Below the pieces are notes generated by a model. That model made no database searches, was not told the origin of the DNA, and saw only the letters and a list, made by a program, of their open reading frames with translations. Positions 52,567-63,083 of a stretch of 64,000 nucleotides of DNA are shown here, piece after piece; the stretch's first letter is position 1, and each line of letters opens with the position of its first letter. The position numbers and the translations under genes are program-made. Source of the stretch: Apilactobacillus waqarii (lineage in GTDB: Bacteria; Bacillota; Bacilli; Lactobacillales; Lactobacillaceae); contig NZ_JAHQYH010000004.1 in assembly GCF_019061205.1 (NCBI RefSeq), positions 1 to 64,000 of the forward strand, read 5' to 3'.

Positions 52567-55416
52567 TCTTGCTTCTTTAGTTCGTTTGGTATCACGTTCT
52601 AAGACTGGCTTTAAGTATTGACCAGTATAGCTTTCCTTGACCTTCACGATTTCTTCAGGAGTTCCAGTAGCGATGATTTCACCACCACCATCTCCTCCTT
52701 CAGGTCCTAGGTCGATAATATGATCAGCTGTCTTAATCACGTCTAGGTTGTGTTCAATAATTAAAACAGTATTACCTTGTTCGACTAGTTCGTGTAGGAC
52801 GACTAGCAAACGGTTGATATCATCTGTGTGTAAACCAATGGTTGGTTCATCTAAGATGTATAAATTGTTTCCAGCTGACTTCTTGTATAGTTCAGAAGCT
52901 AACTTCATTCTTTGAGCTTCCCCACCAGACAAAGTAGTTGCTGATTGGCCAAGTTGAACATATCCTAGTCCTACTTCATCAATGGTTTCTAGTTTTCTAG
53001 TAATCTTTGGAATTGATGAGAAGAAATCAAGTGCTTGATCGACAGTCATGTCCAAGACATCAGAAATGTTCTTACCCTTGTATTCAACTTCCAGTGTTTC
53101 GGCGTTGTAACGTTTACCATGGCAAACTTCACAAGGCACGTAAACGTCAGGTAGGAAGTTCATTTCAATCTTTAGAATTCCATCCCCATGACAGGTTTCA
53201 CAACGACCACCCTTAACATTAAAACTGAAACGACCCTTTTGGTATCCACGAAGTTTAGCTTCGTTAGTTTCAGCAAACAACGTTCTAATGTCGTCAAATA
53301 CTCCGGTATAGGTAGCAGGATTACTACGAGGAGTTCTTCCGATTGGGCTTTGGTCAATGTTAATTAGCTTATCGATGTTCTTGTAACCAGAGATTGATTT
53401 ATACTTACCTGGCTTTTCGGAGTTATGGTTTAGTTTTTGTGCAATCGCACGTTTAACAATACGGTTAATCAATGTTGATTTACCTGAACCAGAAACCCCT
53501 GTTACAACGTTAAATTCACCTAATGGAATTTCGGCAGTAACGTTCTTCAAGTTGTTTTCAGAAGCTCCGGTAACCTTAATCTTCTTACCGTTACCCTTAC
53601 GACGTTTGAATGGAACCGGAACAAACTTTTTACCTGATAGGTATTGACCAGTTAATGAGTTATCGTTTTGAGCGACTTCATCTGGAGTTCCAACTGCCAT
53701 AACATTACCACCATTGGTTCCGGCACCTGGTCCGATATCAACGATGTAGTCGGCAGAACGTTGGGTGTCTTCGCCGTGTTCTACGACAACTAGTGTATTA
53801 CCCAAGTCACGCATTGATTTTAGTGAAGAAATTAAACGGTCGTTATCACGTTGGTGTAAACCAATTGATGGTTCGTCCAACACGTATAGCACTCCTGATA
53901 GGTTTGAACCAATTTGAGTAGCTAAACGAATACGTTGTGATTCCCCACCGGATAGTGTTCCGGCAGTTCTGGAAAGTGTTAGGTAATCCAACCCCACGTT
54001 CTTTAGGAAAGTTAATCGATCGATAATTTCCTTTAGGATTGGCTTAGCAACGACGCTATCCTTTTCACCGAATTTCAATTGAGAGAAGAAGTTTAATTCT
54101 TTGACAACGTCTAGGTCGGTAGCTTCACTGATGTTTAATCCGTCGACCTTCACACTTAGTGCTTCTTTGTTTAAACGAAAGCCGTGACAGGTTTGACATG
54201 TTAATTCAGTCATATATAGACGCATTTGGTCTCTAGTGAAGTCACTGTTAGTTTCCTTGTAACGACGGTCGATGTTGTTAATAACTCCTTCAAAAGGTGC
54301 GTCGGTGTCTCTAATGCCACCGAAGTTACTGTTGAAGTGGAAGTGGAATTCTTTTCCGTTTGAACCGTATAAAATTAGGTCACGTTGCTTCTTAGGAAGC
54401 TTTTTAAATGGAGTATCCATATCAATACCAAATGCTTCACAGGCTTGTTCTAGCAAGCTTGGGTAGAATTTAGAACTAATTGGATTCCAGGGTTCAATTG
54501 CCCCTTCGTTTAATGTTTTATTCTTGTCAGGAATAACCAAACTTTCGTCTACTTCTAATTTCATCCCTAAACCATCACAGCTTGGACAAGCGCCAATTGG
54601 TGAGTTAAATGAGAATAGACGTGGTTCCAATTCACTAACGGTAAATCCACAAAGTGGACATGCATAGTGTTCGGAGAAGATTAGATTGTCACCCTTCCCC
54701 ATCAAGTCGGCAACGGCATAACCATCACTTAGTCTTAATGCAGTTTCAAGTGAGTCTGATAAACGAGACTTAATACCATCTTTAACGATGATTCTATCAA
54801 CCACGATTTCGATGTCGTGGTACTTGTTCTTGTCTAGTTGAACGTCATCTTCGATTTCGTGAACTTCACCGTCAACACGGTATCTAACGAAACCTTCACG
54901 CTTAATCTTATCGATGACATTCTTGTGTTGACCACGTTGTTGTCTAACGACTGGTGATAAGATTTGAAGCTTAGTTCTTTCAGGTAAAGCAAGGACTTCA
55001 TCAATCATTTGATCAATTGATTGTCTGGTAATCTTGGTGCCATCGTTTGGACAGATTGGTGTTCCAACACGCGCCCATAGCAATCTAAAGTAGTCGTTAA
55101 TTTCAGTAACGGTCCCAACTGTTGAACGCGGATTCTTGGAAGTGGTCTTTTGGTCAATCGCAATCGCTGGGCTCAATCCTTCGATTGAATCAACATCTGG
55201 TTTGTCCATTTGACCCAAGAATTGACGTGCATATGAAGACAAACTTTCTACGTATCGACGTTGTCCTTCAGCATATAGTGTATCGAATGCCAATGAACTC
55301 TTTCCCGAACCTGATAAACCGGTCATAACAGTCAATTTATTCTTAGGAATTTCAACACTGATGTCTTTTAAGTTATGTGCTCTTGCACCTTTAATGACAA
55401 TTTTATCGTTTTGCAA
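52561..55416 (-). CDS. uvrA: excinuclease ABC subunit A
   Basis: 951 residues, TTG start with GGGGG upstream. Two ABC ATPase halves: Walker A GLSGSGKS (about 33-40) and GVSGSGKS (about 642-649). Zinc modules CPLCG...CPSCDG (about 253-283) and CETCHGDG...CEVCHG (about 740-765) are intact, as are TLSGGESQRIRLA and TLSGGEAQRMKLA signatures. It scans DNA for bulky damage with UvrB. Second gene of uvrBA, 12 bases after uvrB. Confidence 0.98.
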   Translation of the reverse strand: MQNDKIVIKGARAHNLKDISVEIPKNKLTVMTGLSGSGKSSLAFDTLYAEGQRRYVESLSSYARQFLGQMDKPDVDSIEGLSPAIAIDQKTTSKNPRSTVGTVTEINDYFRLLWARVGTPICPNDGTKITRQSIDQMIDEVLALPERTKLQILSPVVRQQRGQHKNVIDKIKREGFVRYRVDGEVHEIEDDVQLDKNKYHDIEIVVDRIIVKDGIKSRLSDSLETALRLSDGYAVADLMGKGDNLIFSEHYACPLCGFTVSELEPRLFSFNSPIGACPSCDGLGMKLEVDESLVIPDKNKTLNEGAIEPWNPISSKFYPSLLEQACEAFGIDMDTPFKKLPKKQRDLILYGSNGKEFHFHFNSNFGGIRDTDAPFEGVINNIDRRYKETNSDFTRDQMRLYMTELTCQTCHGFRLNKEALSVKVDGLNISEATDLDVVKELNFFSQLKFGEKDSVVAKPILKEIIDRLTFLKNVGLDYLTLSRTAGTLSGGESQRIRLATQIGSNLSGVLYVLDEPSIGLHQRDNDRLISSLKSMRDLGNTLVVVEHGEDTQRSADYIVDIGPGAGTNGGNVMAVGTPDEVAQNDNSLTGQYLSGKKFVPVPFKRRKGNGKKIKVTGASENNLKNVTAEIPLGEFNVVTGVSGSGKSTLINRIVKRAIAQKLNHNSEKPGKYKSISGYKNIDKLINIDQSPIGRTPRSNPATYTGVFDDIRTLFAETNEAKLRGYQKGRFSFNVKGGRCETCHGDGILKIEMNFLPDVYVPCEVCHGKRYNAETLEVEYKGKNISDVLDMTVDQALDFFSSIPKITRKLETIDEVGLGYVQLGQSATTLSGGEAQRMKLASELYKKSAGNNLYILDEPTIGLHTDDINRLLVVLHELVEQGNTVLIIEHNLDVIKTADHIIDLGPEGGDGGGEIIATGTPEEIVKVKESYTGQYLKPVLERDTKRTKEARK

Positions 55417-55428
55417 GTTTTTGCCCCC

Positions 55429-57441
55429 TTACATTTGACCCTTTAATTCCATGACAGTATCACGCAAAGCTGCCGCCTTTTCGAAATCAAGTTTAGCAGC
55501 TGCATGCTTCATTTCCTTGGTCAATGTTTCAATCATTTGCTTTTGATCCTTCTTAGATAGCTTTTGGAAGTCTGATTCAACAAATGAGTGATCTTTAGAT
55601 GAATCGTCGTTCTTATTATTGTCGTAACTAATAAGGTCTCTAATTGGCTTTTTAATGGTATGTGGTGTAATACCATGGTCTTCGTTGTATTTCTTTTGAA
55701 TACTTCTTCTTCTAGCGGTTTCATCAATCGCCTTTTGCATTGAATCAGTCATGTTATCGGCATACATAATAACCGCACCATTTTCATTTCTGGCGGCACG
55801 ACCGATGGTTTGAATTAATGAACGTTCATTTCTTAGGAAACCTTCCTTATCGGCATCTAAGATGGCTACCAAGGAGACTTCAGGAACGTCAATCCCTTCT
55901 CTTAGAAGGTTAATCCCAACCAATACATCGTATTTACCTAAACGAAGGTCACGAATAATCTTGGTACGTTCTAGTGTCTTAACATCAGAATGTAGGTATG
56001 CAACCTTGATTCCCAAGTCCTTTAGATAGTCGGTTAAATCTTCGGACATCTTCTTGGTCAAGGTGGTTACAAACGTTCTTTCATTTTTGGCAATTCGTTC
56101 GTTGATTTCACCAACCAAATCATCCATTTGACCCATGATTGGACGCACTTCAACAGTTGGATCCAATAGTCCGGTTGGACGAATGATTTGTTGAACGATG
56201 TTCTTTTCAGCGGTTTCTTCTAGTTCACGTGGACCAGGAGTGGCTGACATGTAGATTGCTTGGTTAACACGTTCTTTGAATTCAGGCATCTTCAATGGAC
56301 GGTTGTCCAAAGCACTTGGAAGTCTGAATCCATATTCGATTAGACGTTCTTTTCTGGCCTTATCACCGTTGTACATTCCACCAACTTGTGGCAATGTTTG
56401 GTGAGATTCATCGACAACTAATAGGTAATCGTCGGGGAAGAAATCTAGTAATGTGTAAGGGGCTTCACCCGGTTGTCTGTTATCCATGTATCTGGAATAA
56501 TTTTCAATTCCGTTGGTGTAACCCATTTCAGCCATCATTTCGATATCGTAAGTTGTACGTTGCTTCAAACGTTGGGCTTCTAGTAACTTACCCTCTTTTT
56601 CAAATTCGGCAACTTGTTCCTTCATTTCTTCCTTAATACCCTTCAAAGCGTGGTCCATGTTTTGATCATCGGTCAAGAAGTGGGTCGCGGGGAAGATGAT
56701 GATGTCGTCTTTCTTACCAATGAACTCGCCAGTCAATGTATCGATTTCTTTGATTGAATCAATTTCATCACCGAAGAATTCAACTCGGTATGCATGTTGA
56801 TCCCCAGAAGCTGGAAAAATGTCGACAACATCCCCGTGGACTCTGAAACGACCACGTTGGAAGTCGATATCGTTTCTATCAAATTGAATTTCGACTAACT
56901 TTCTAAGTAGTTCATCTCTTTCAATTTGTTGACCAACACTCAATGGAATGGTGTGCTTGTAGTATTCCTTAGGACTACCTAATCCAAAGATTGATGAAAC
57001 GGAAGCAACGATAATAACATCATTTCTGGTAAGCAATGAGTTAGTAGCCGCATGACGAAGCTTATCAATTTCATCATTAATTGAAGAATCCTTTTCAATA
57101 TAGGTATCACTTGATGGAACGTAAGCTTCAGGTTGGTAGTAATCATAATAACTGACGAAGTATTCAACCGCATTGTTAGGGAAGAATTCCTTAAATTCAC
57201 TGTATAATTGTCCAGCAAGTGTCTTATTATGTGACAAAATCAATGTGGGCTTATTAACGTTTTTAATCACATTAGAAATGGTAAAGGTCTTACCAGTCCC
57301 AGTGGCACCTAATAAGATTTGGTTCTTTTGACCATCTAAAACACCTTTAGTTAACTTACTAATTGCTTCAGGTTGGTCACCAGTAGGTTTGTATTTCGAA
57401 ACTAAATCAAATTTATTGTTCTCTTCACGTTTTATTTCCAA
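55429..57441 (-). CDS. uvrB: excinuclease ABC subunit B
   Basis: 670 residues, TTG start with AAAGGAGG 7 bases upstream. Walker A GATGTGKT (about 45-52), beta-hairpin [20 protein letters not shown], helicase motif [13 protein letters not shown], motif VI-like [11 protein letters not shown], and a C-terminal UVR helix pair (about 635-668) for UvrC binding. It verifies damage after UvrA. A LexA-like box stands in its promoter. Confidence 0.98.
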   Translation of the reverse strand: MEIKREENNKFDLVSKYKPTGDQPEAISKLTKGVLDGQKNQILLGATGTGKTFTISNVIKNVNKPTLILSHNKTLAGQLYSEFKEFFPNNAVEYFVSYYDYYQPEAYVPSSDTYIEKDSSINDEIDKLRHAATNSLLTRNDVIIVASVSSIFGLGSPKEYYKHTIPLSVGQQIERDELLRKLVEIQFDRNDIDFQRGRFRVHGDVVDIFPASGDQHAYRVEFFGDEIDSIKEIDTLTGEFIGKKDDIIIFPATHFLTDDQNMDHALKGIKEEMKEQVAEFEKEGKLLEAQRLKQRTTYDIEMMAEMGYTNGIENYSRYMDNRQPGEAPYTLLDFFPDDYLLVVDESHQTLPQVGGMYNGDKARKERLIEYGFRLPSALDNRPLKMPEFKERVNQAIYMSATPGPRELEETAEKNIVQQIIRPTGLLDPTVEVRPIMGQMDDLVGEINERIAKNERTFVTTLTKKMSEDLTDYLKDLGIKVAYLHSDVKTLERTKIIRDLRLGKYDVLVGINLLREGIDVPEVSLVAILDADKEGFLRNERSLIQTIGRAARNENGAVIMYADNMTDSMQKAIDETARRRSIQKKYNEDHGITPHTIKKPIRDLISYDNNKNDDSSKDHSFVESDFQKLSKKDQKQMIETLTKEMKHAAAKLDFEKAAALRDTVMELKGQM

Positions 57442-57512
57442 ACAAAGTCCTCCTTTGTTTTTAACTCGGAGCTATAGGCTCATTCACTGTAGTTTAATAA
57501 TATTCTAACATA

Positions 57513-57526
57513 CGAACAAACTTTCT
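57513..57526. promoter_or_regulatory. LexA/DinR-like SOS box of uvrBA
   Basis: CGAACAAACTTTCT matches 12 of 14 positions of the Bacillus DinR box CGAACRNRYGTTYC. On minus it lies between TTTAGA and TAGAAT, a possible -35/-10 pair at 16 bases, about 72 bases upstream of uvrB. Confidence 0.5.
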
Positions 57527-57551
57527 AAAACTAATGTTCTCCTTGTAGGCA

Positions 57552-57585
57552 CAAAAAAGACTGGCCATTTGACCAGTCTTTTTAA
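57552..57585 (-). terminator. terminator of trxB
   Basis: Stem AAAAAGACTGG/CCAGTCTTTTT enclosing CCATTTGA, with T-run on minus, just past the stop region. Confidence 0.85.
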
Positions 57586-57594
57586 TCACGCTTT

Positions 57595-58515
57595 TTAGTG
57601 TAATGAAGATACGTATTCGAATGCGTTTTGACCAGCAATACCACCGTCACCAACAGCAGTAGTTACTTGTCTTAATTCTTTTTCACGTACGTCACCAATA
57701 GCAAAGATACCCTTTACTGAAGTTTCCATACGTTCGTTTGTCTTGATCCAACCTTTTTCATCAGTAATGTTTAAGTTACTGAAAGGTTCAGTCATTGGGT
57801 TGTTACCAACATAAATGAAGACACCTGAAGCAGCGATTTCGCCTTCTTCATTTGTCTTGTTGTTGATAGTCTTAACACCAGTAACCTTCATGTTGTCACC
57901 AACAACTTCAGTTACGTTAGTGTCCCAAACGAATTCAATCTTGTCGTTAGCAAATGCACGGTCTTGGATAACCTTTTGTGCACGTAGTTGATCACGACGG
58001 TGAATAACAGTAACCTTTGAAGCTAACCCTGCAAGGTATAGTGCTTCAGAGATAGCTGAATCTCCACCACCGACAACGACAACTTCACGGTTCTTGAAGA
58101 ATGCCCCATCACATACGGCACAGTATGAGACACCTCTTCCACCATATTCGTCTTCGCCAGGAACACCTAGCTTTCTGTATTGTGAACCAGTACCAATGAT
58201 AACGGCACCTGCTTCATAGCTACCTTGGTCAGTATTAACAATCTTAGAATCACCTTTGTCTTCGATTGATTCAACTGTTCCATATTCGTACTTGGCACCG
58301 AAGTTTGTGGAACTTTCATACATTTCTTTTGCTAAATCTGGACCTAGGATTGATTTGAATCCTGGGTAGTTTTCGATTTCAGCAGTGTTGTTCATTTGAC
58401 CACCGTAGATACCACGGTCAATCATCATTACTGATAAATTTGCACGAGAAGCATATAGTGCAGATGTCATTCCACCAGGCCCTGCACCAATAATAATTAC
58501 GTCATACTTTTCCAT
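57595..58515 (-). CDS. trxB: thioredoxin reductase
   Basis: 306 residues. FAD site IIIGAGPGGMTSALYASRA (about 7-25), redox disulfide CAVCDGAFF (Cys about 133 and 136), NADPH site VVVGGGDSAISEALYLA, and the end IFAIGDVREKELRQVTTAVGDG. It reduces thioredoxin with NADPH. Ends the hprK-lgt-gpsA-galU-trxB series. Confidence 0.97.
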   Translation of the reverse strand: MEKYDVIIIGAGPGGMTSALYASRANLSVMMIDRGIYGGQMNNTAEIENYPGFKSILGPDLAKEMYESSTNFGAKYEYGTVESIEDKGDSKIVNTDQGSYEAGAVIIGTGSQYRKLGVPGEDEYGGRGVSYCAVCDGAFFKNREVVVVGGGDSAISEALYLAGLASKVTVIHRRDQLRAQKVIQDRAFANDKIEFVWDTNVTEVVGDNMKVTGVKTINNKTNEEGEIAASGVFIYVGNNPMTEPFSNLNITDEKGWIKTNERMETSVKGIFAIGDVREKELRQVTTAVGDGGIAGQNAFEYVSSLH

Positions 58516-58602
58516 AATTAAGCTCCCCCTTTCATTGAATTAATATATGATACTTTACTATCATACAAAACATTTGTCCATTAATTTGCACACAAACTAA
58601 TT

Positions 58603-59478
58603 TTAATCTAACTTCTTAGCTAAGTCCTTGATGTATTGTTTTAATTCATCAGAAACTTCTGGGTGTTTTAGACCAAATTCGATGTTAGTTTGTAACCAAC
58701 CGAACTTGTTACCAGTGTCGTATCTATCACCCTTGAATTCGTGAGCGTATACCTTACCCTTTTTGTTTAGAGTATCGATGGCATCAGTTAATTGAATTTC
58801 GTTACCCTTACCAGGTTTAGTGTTTTCTAGGATGTCAAAGATGTCAGCAGTTAATAGGTAACGACCAATAATTGCTAAATCACTTGGAGCATCTTCTGGG
58901 TTTGGCTTTTCAACGAAATTAGTAACATCGTATAGCCCGTCACTAACTTCCTTAGCTGGGTTGATAACACCATATTTTGATGTGTCTTCATGAGGAACCT
59001 TCATAACAGCAAGTGTTGATGAACCTGTTTCTTCATAACTGTCGATTAATTGCTTAGTTAATGGAGTTTCATCTGTCATTAAATCATCACCTAGCATGAT
59101 AACAAATGGATCTTCACCAACGAAACTCTTAGCAGTATGAACAGCATCACCTAGACCATTTGGATGTTCTTGACGCTTAAAGTAAATGTTCAAACCGTTA
59201 GTTTTCTTAACAGCCTTTAGCATTTCATCCTTACCTTTTGATTCAAGGTTCAATTCAAGTTCAGTGTTTGAATCGAAATGATCTTCAATAGCACGTTTAC
59301 CCTTACCAATAATAATTAAAATGTCAGTAATTCCTGATGCGATAGCTTCTTCAACGATTAATTGAATAGCTGGCTTATCAACTACTGGTAGCATTTCCTT
59401 TGGCATTGCCTTAGTTTCTGGTAGGAATCTAGTTCCTAAACCTGCTGCTGGGATAATTGCTTTTCTGATTTTCTTCAT
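58603..59478 (-). CDS. galU: UTP--glucose-1-phosphate uridylyltransferase
   Basis: 291 residues. [33 protein letters not shown]-type start (the GxGTR(x)4PK motif), [20 protein letters not shown] and the [21 protein letters not shown]-terminal block. It makes UDP-glucose for teichoic acid glucosylation, polysaccharides and the Leloir pathway. 44 bases from gpsA. Confidence 0.96.
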   Translation of the reverse strand: MKKIRKAIIPAAGLGTRFLPETKAMPKEMLPVVDKPAIQLIVEEAIASGITDILIIIGKGKRAIEDHFDSNTELELNLESKGKDEMLKAVKKTNGLNIYFKRQEHPNGLGDAVHTAKSFVGEDPFVIMLGDDLMTDETPLTKQLIDSYEETGSSTLAVMKVPHEDTSKYGVINPAKEVSDGLYDVTNFVEKPNPEDAPSDLAIIGRYLLTADIFDILENTKPGKGNEIQLTDAIDTLNKKGKVYAHEFKGDRYDTGNKFGWLQTNIEFGLKHPEVSDELKQYIKDLAKKLD

Positions 59479-59522
59479 GAATATAAACTCCTATTTTCTC
59501 ATATTTTCCTATTTCTTAATTA

Positions 59523-60539
59523 TTAATCTAATTCAGCTCTACCCTTACGGTGCATTAGTTGAGAAATTGCATCATCAATTGTAATTTCTTTGTGTAATAC
59601 CTTGTAGATTGCTGAAGTAATTGGCATATCAATGCCACGTTGGTTGGCTAGTTCGTATGCAGCTTCTGCAGTTGCGATACCCTCAATAACCATTCCCATG
59701 TTCTTAACGATATCATCTAAGGTCTCTCCCTTACCTAGTTGATATCCTGCACGCCAGTTACGTGAGTCACTACTTGTTGCAGTAACGATCACATCACCGA
59801 AACCTGATAGTCCAGTGAATGTTAATGGGTTAGCACCGAATGAAGTTCCCAAACGAGAAATTTCGGCAAGTCCACGTGTCATCAATGCTGCTTTAGCATT
59901 GTCAGCGTATCCTAGACCGTAAAGTGCACCGGCACCAATAGCAATAATGTTCTTTAGAGCTGCCCCAATTTCAACACCGATAATGTCGTCATTAGTATAA
60001 ACTCTGAAGTAATCATTAATGAATAATGATTGAATATGTTCAGCATCTTTGATGTTTTCTGAAGCAGTAGTTACTAAAGTAATATCGTGTTTAGCAACTG
60101 ATTCCGCTTGACTAGGACCTGAAATAACTGAGATTGATTTACGATGACTTTCATCGATTTCATCAGCTAGAACTTCTGACATACGTTTGTAAGTCTTTTG
60201 TTCAATCCCTTTACTACCATGAATAATGTTTACCTTCATGTCTAGCTCTTCTAAGATTTCGTTTACTTGTTTTGCAGTACTTCTTGTAACTTGTGCTGGA
60301 ACAACAAATAAAATATCATCAACGCCTCTAATTGCTTCCTTCATATCAGCATAAGCAACTAGTTCTTTTGGATATGTAAAATCTTTGATGTATTTTTCGT
60401 TTGTGTGCTTGTTGTTTAGTTCATCAACTTGTGATTGTTTGTATGACCATAAACGTACTTCATTACCATTTTCAACTAAAATATTAGCAAGCATGCTTCC
60501 CCATGAGCCTGCTCCTAACACTGCAATTTTTTCTACCAT
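59523..60539 (-). CDS. gpsA: glycerol-3-phosphate dehydrogenase [NAD(P)+]
   Basis: 338 residues. NAD(P) motif GAGSWGSMLANIL (about 9-21), SGPSQAESVA, the catalytic Lys in EIGAALKNIIAIGAGALYGLG (about 195) and the GLSGFGDVIVTATSSDSRN block. It makes glycerol-3-phosphate from DHAP for lipids and teichoic acids. 21 bases from lgt. Confidence 0.97.
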   Translation of the reverse strand: MVEKIAVLGAGSWGSMLANILVENGNEVRLWSYKQSQVDELNNKHTNEKYIKDFTYPKELVAYADMKEAIRGVDDILFVVPAQVTRSTAKQVNEILEELDMKVNIIHGSKGIEQKTYKRMSEVLADEIDESHRKSISVISGPSQAESVAKHDITLVTTASENIKDAEHIQSLFINDYFRVYTNDDIIGVEIGAALKNIIAIGAGALYGLGYADNAKAALMTRGLAEISRLGTSFGANPLTFTGLSGFGDVIVTATSSDSRNWRAGYQLGKGETLDDIVKNMGMVIEGIATAEAAYELANQRGIDMPITSAIYKVLHKEITIDDAISQLMHRKGRAELD

Positions 60540-60560
60540 AATAAATATAGCTCCTTAAAA

Positions 60561-61382
60561 TTATTGTAACTTGCTACCATCTAGGTAGTAAGGCAAATCA
60601 GAATCATTTTTGCGACGATAGATCATTAATCCGATTGCTCCTACAAATAGGATAATCGATAATAATTGTGAAACTCGAATTCCACCAAATAGCATTAAGC
60701 TATCAGTTCTCATACCTTCGACAAAGAATCGACCGAATGAGTACCAAATAACGTAAGATAATACCACTTCACCACGTTTGAAGAATCCTTGGATTTGACG
60801 AAGATTCATCAATAAAACAAATCCTAACAAGTCCCATAGTGATTCATACAAGAATGTTGGTTGGCGATAAAATCCTTGAATAAACATTTGATTAATAATG
60901 AAATTTGGTAAGTGTAGTGACTTCAAGAACGCTAAGCTGGTGATCTTCCCAAAGGCTTCTTGGTTCATGAAGTTTCCCCATCTACCAATCCCTTGGCCCA
61001 TAATCACAGTTGGTGCAATCACATCAAGCATTGACCAAACTGAAATTAATTTACTTCTACAGTATAAGAATACCACGACAAACGCACCAATCAAGGCACC
61101 ATAGATGGCTATTCCCCCATCCCAAATTTTAACAATCTCGTTTAGATGTTGGCTGTAGTATGACCATTGAAATACAACATAATAAATACGGGCACAAATG
61201 ATTGCCACTGGCAAAGCCCATAGAATCATATCGTATATATTATCTGGTTGAATCCCGCGTTTTCTTCCTTCCTTAACCGAAAGGTAAACAGCGATTAATA
61301 CTGCTGTGGCAATAAAAATCCCGTACCAGTGAACTAAGATAGGTCCCAGATTAAACGCAATTGGATTTAACGCAATTGACAT
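60561..61382 (-). CDS. lgt: phosphatidylglycerol--prolipoprotein diacylglyceryl transferase
   Basis: 273 residues from ATG 61382 (the AGGAA site is 9 bases upstream; the GTG nine bases earlier is too close to it). Seven membrane helices; the Lgt signature GQGIGRWGNFMNQEAFG (about 134-150) with the essential Arg and Asn/Glu, and the HWYGIFIA motif with the conserved His/Tyr near the N-terminus. It lipidates the lipobox Cys of prolipoproteins. 24 bases from hprK. Confidence 0.97.
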   Translation of the reverse strand: MSIALNPIAFNLGPILVHWYGIFIATAVLIAVYLSVKEGRKRGIQPDNIYDMILWALPVAIICARIYYVVFQWSYYSQHLNEIVKIWDGGIAIYGALIGAFVVVFLYCRSKLISVWSMLDVIAPTVIMGQGIGRWGNFMNQEAFGKITSLAFLKSLHLPNFIINQMFIQGFYRQPTFLYESLWDLLGFVLLMNLRQIQGFFKRGEVVLSYVIWYSFGRFFVEGMRTDSLMLFGGIRVSQLLSIILFVGAIGLMIYRRKNDSDLPYYLDGSKLQ

Positions 61383-61406
61383 TTTTTTCACTTCCTAAAA
61401 AGAGGA

Positions 61407-62345
61407 TTATTTTTTGTTACCTGAATTTTCTTTAATTAAACTGTTTAGGTTATCATCAAATACCTTTGTAGCATCATAACCCATCTTCTTAGCACGGTAG
61501 TTCATGGCTGCCGCTTCAATAATGATAGCTAAGTTACGACCAGTCTTAACTGGAATGCTTACTCTTTGCACGTCAACGTCAAAGATACGACGGGTTTCGT
61601 CGCCATTACCCAATCTATCATATGGAGTGTCATCAGACCAGTTTTCAAGGTGAACAATCAAGTCAACCTTAGTCTGTGAACGAACGGCACCGGCACCAAA
61701 TAGATTCATCACATCGATAATCCCAATTCCTCTAATTTCTAGTAGGTGTCTTAGAATCATTGGTGCTTGGCCAATTAGTGTTTGTTCATCTTGTTGGTAT
61801 ACTTCAACACGATCATCGGCAATTAATCTGTGACCACGTTTAACAAGTTCTAAGGCAGTTTCACTCTTACCAATTCCAGAGTCCCCTGTCATTAGTACCC
61901 CTAAACCATATACGTCAATTAGCACACCGTGAATTGATTTTCTTTCGGCTAATTTACCTTCCAAGTAGTTAGTCATGTTACTTAGTACTCGAGAAGTTGT
62001 TAACTTTGAACCTAATACTGGAATGTGTTGGTTCTTAGCAGCACGAATTAATTCATCAGGTGGATCTAATTGAGTTGAAATAACAAATGCTGGTGTTTCT
62101 GGTAAACACATTTTCTTCATTACATCAAAAAGTTCATTACTATCCATTCCCTTAGCATATGATGTTTCAGTAATACCAAGTAATTGAATTCTCTTTGATG
62201 GGTAGTAGTTAAAGTATCCTGTTAATTCCAAACCAGGACGTGAAATATCGCTCGTGGTAATTGGTCGATCTAAGTATTCTTCACCGTAGAAAATATCTAG
62301 GTGAGTGTTTTCAACAAGATCTGCGACCGTTACACTGTATGCCAT
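61407..62345 (-). CDS. hprK: HPr kinase/phosphorylase
   Basis: 312 residues. N-terminal MurF-like domain (about 1-130) and the kinase domain with P-loop GDSGIGKSETALELVKRGH (about 154-172), the LEIRGIGIIDVMNLFGAGAV signature near 202 and the RRIFDVDVQRVSIPVKTGRN C-terminal block. It phosphorylates HPr at Ser46 and so drives CcpA carbon control. First gene of hprK-lgt-gpsA-galU-trxB. Confidence 0.97.
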   Translation of the reverse strand: MAYSVTVADLVENTHLDIFYGEEYLDRPITTSDISRPGLELTGYFNYYPSKRIQLLGITETSYAKGMDSNELFDVMKKMCLPETPAFVISTQLDPPDELIRAAKNQHIPVLGSKLTTSRVLSNMTNYLEGKLAERKSIHGVLIDVYGLGVLMTGDSGIGKSETALELVKRGHRLIADDRVEVYQQDEQTLIGQAPMILRHLLEIRGIGIIDVMNLFGAGAVRSQTKVDLIVHLENWSDDTPYDRLGNGDETRRIFDVDVQRVSIPVKTGRNLAIIIEAAAMNYRAKKMGYDATKVFDDNLNSLIKENSGNKK

Positions 62346-62408
62346 AGTCTTTCCTCCACTTCGTTATAAGATAATTTTATCATGTTATTAGATGTTTTTA
62401 AAAAATTT

Positions 62409-62744
62409 TTAGTAGTCTGACAATATGACGTTACAAATTGACATGATCAATGCAACAATCACTGCCATTCCAAATGAAGCAAAATGGAAAGTATTGCCCA
62501 CCACAAAAGATGTTAATTCCAACATAATTCCATTCAGGATAATACTGAATAATCCTAAGGTTACCAAGTTAATTGGTAAGGATAGGATAAACAATATTGG
62601 TTTTACCAATGCGTTTAGAATCGCTAAAACAATTGCAGCCACAATTGCAGTTCCAAAAGAAGCAACGTAAAAGCTACCTTGGAAGAAACCTGCAATCGCA
62701 ATAAATAGCAATGTGTTAATCAATATTCTACCTAACACTCCCAT
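62409..62744 (-). CDS. phage-holin-family (YvlD-type) membrane protein
   Basis: 111 residues and four membrane helices. The pattern ILNALVKPILFILSLPINLVTLGLFSIILNGIML (central helices) is that of the YvlD / Phage_holin_4_2 family, a chromosomal membrane protein despite the name. It lies 12 bases after the pspC-like gene and probably forms an operon with it; the pair recalls the yvlABCD stress operon of Bacillus. Confidence 0.85.
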   Translation of the reverse strand: MGVLGRILINTLLFIAIAGFFQGSFYVASFGTAIVAAIVLAILNALVKPILFILSLPINLVTLGLFSIILNGIMLELTSFVVGNTFHFASFGMAVIVALIMSICNVILSDY

Positions 62745-62756
62745 GGTGTCACCCCT

Positions 62757-63029
62757 TTATTTATCATTAAATTCATCAACGTCAGTTAAATTGCGTCGAG
62801 TTTGTTTGTTATTAGTGTGTCCACCACCATAAACGTTGGGGTTAGCCGGAACAATTACTAAACAAATTACATAAAGTAATAGTCCGCCAATTAGATGGCC
62901 CGGAATAATTGATAGAACAACAAAAATAATTCTTAAAAGTTGTGAGTTGATATGAAAGTATTCGGCAATTCCACCTAATAATCCTGTTAATAATCGATCT
63001 GATTGAGAACGGTAAATTTTAGTCACCAT
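62757..63029 (-). CDS. PspC-domain membrane protein
   Basis: 90 residues. IYRSQSDRLLTGLLGGIAEYF then one or two hydrophobic helices (about 33-58) is the PspC domain; the C-terminal 30 residues are hydrophilic (NPNVYGGGHTNNKQTRRNLTD). PspC proteins respond to membrane stress. Located upstream of the YvlD-type gene in the same direction. Confidence 0.88.
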   Translation of the reverse strand: MVTKIYRSQSDRLLTGLLGGIAEYFHINSQLLRIIFVVLSIIPGHLIGGLLLYVICLVIVPANPNVYGGGHTNNKQTRRNLTDVDEFNDK

Positions 63030-63083
63030 AAAGCCTCCTCGTTAAATGACATTTTAAATAATGTTTATTAAATCAATCTTAAG

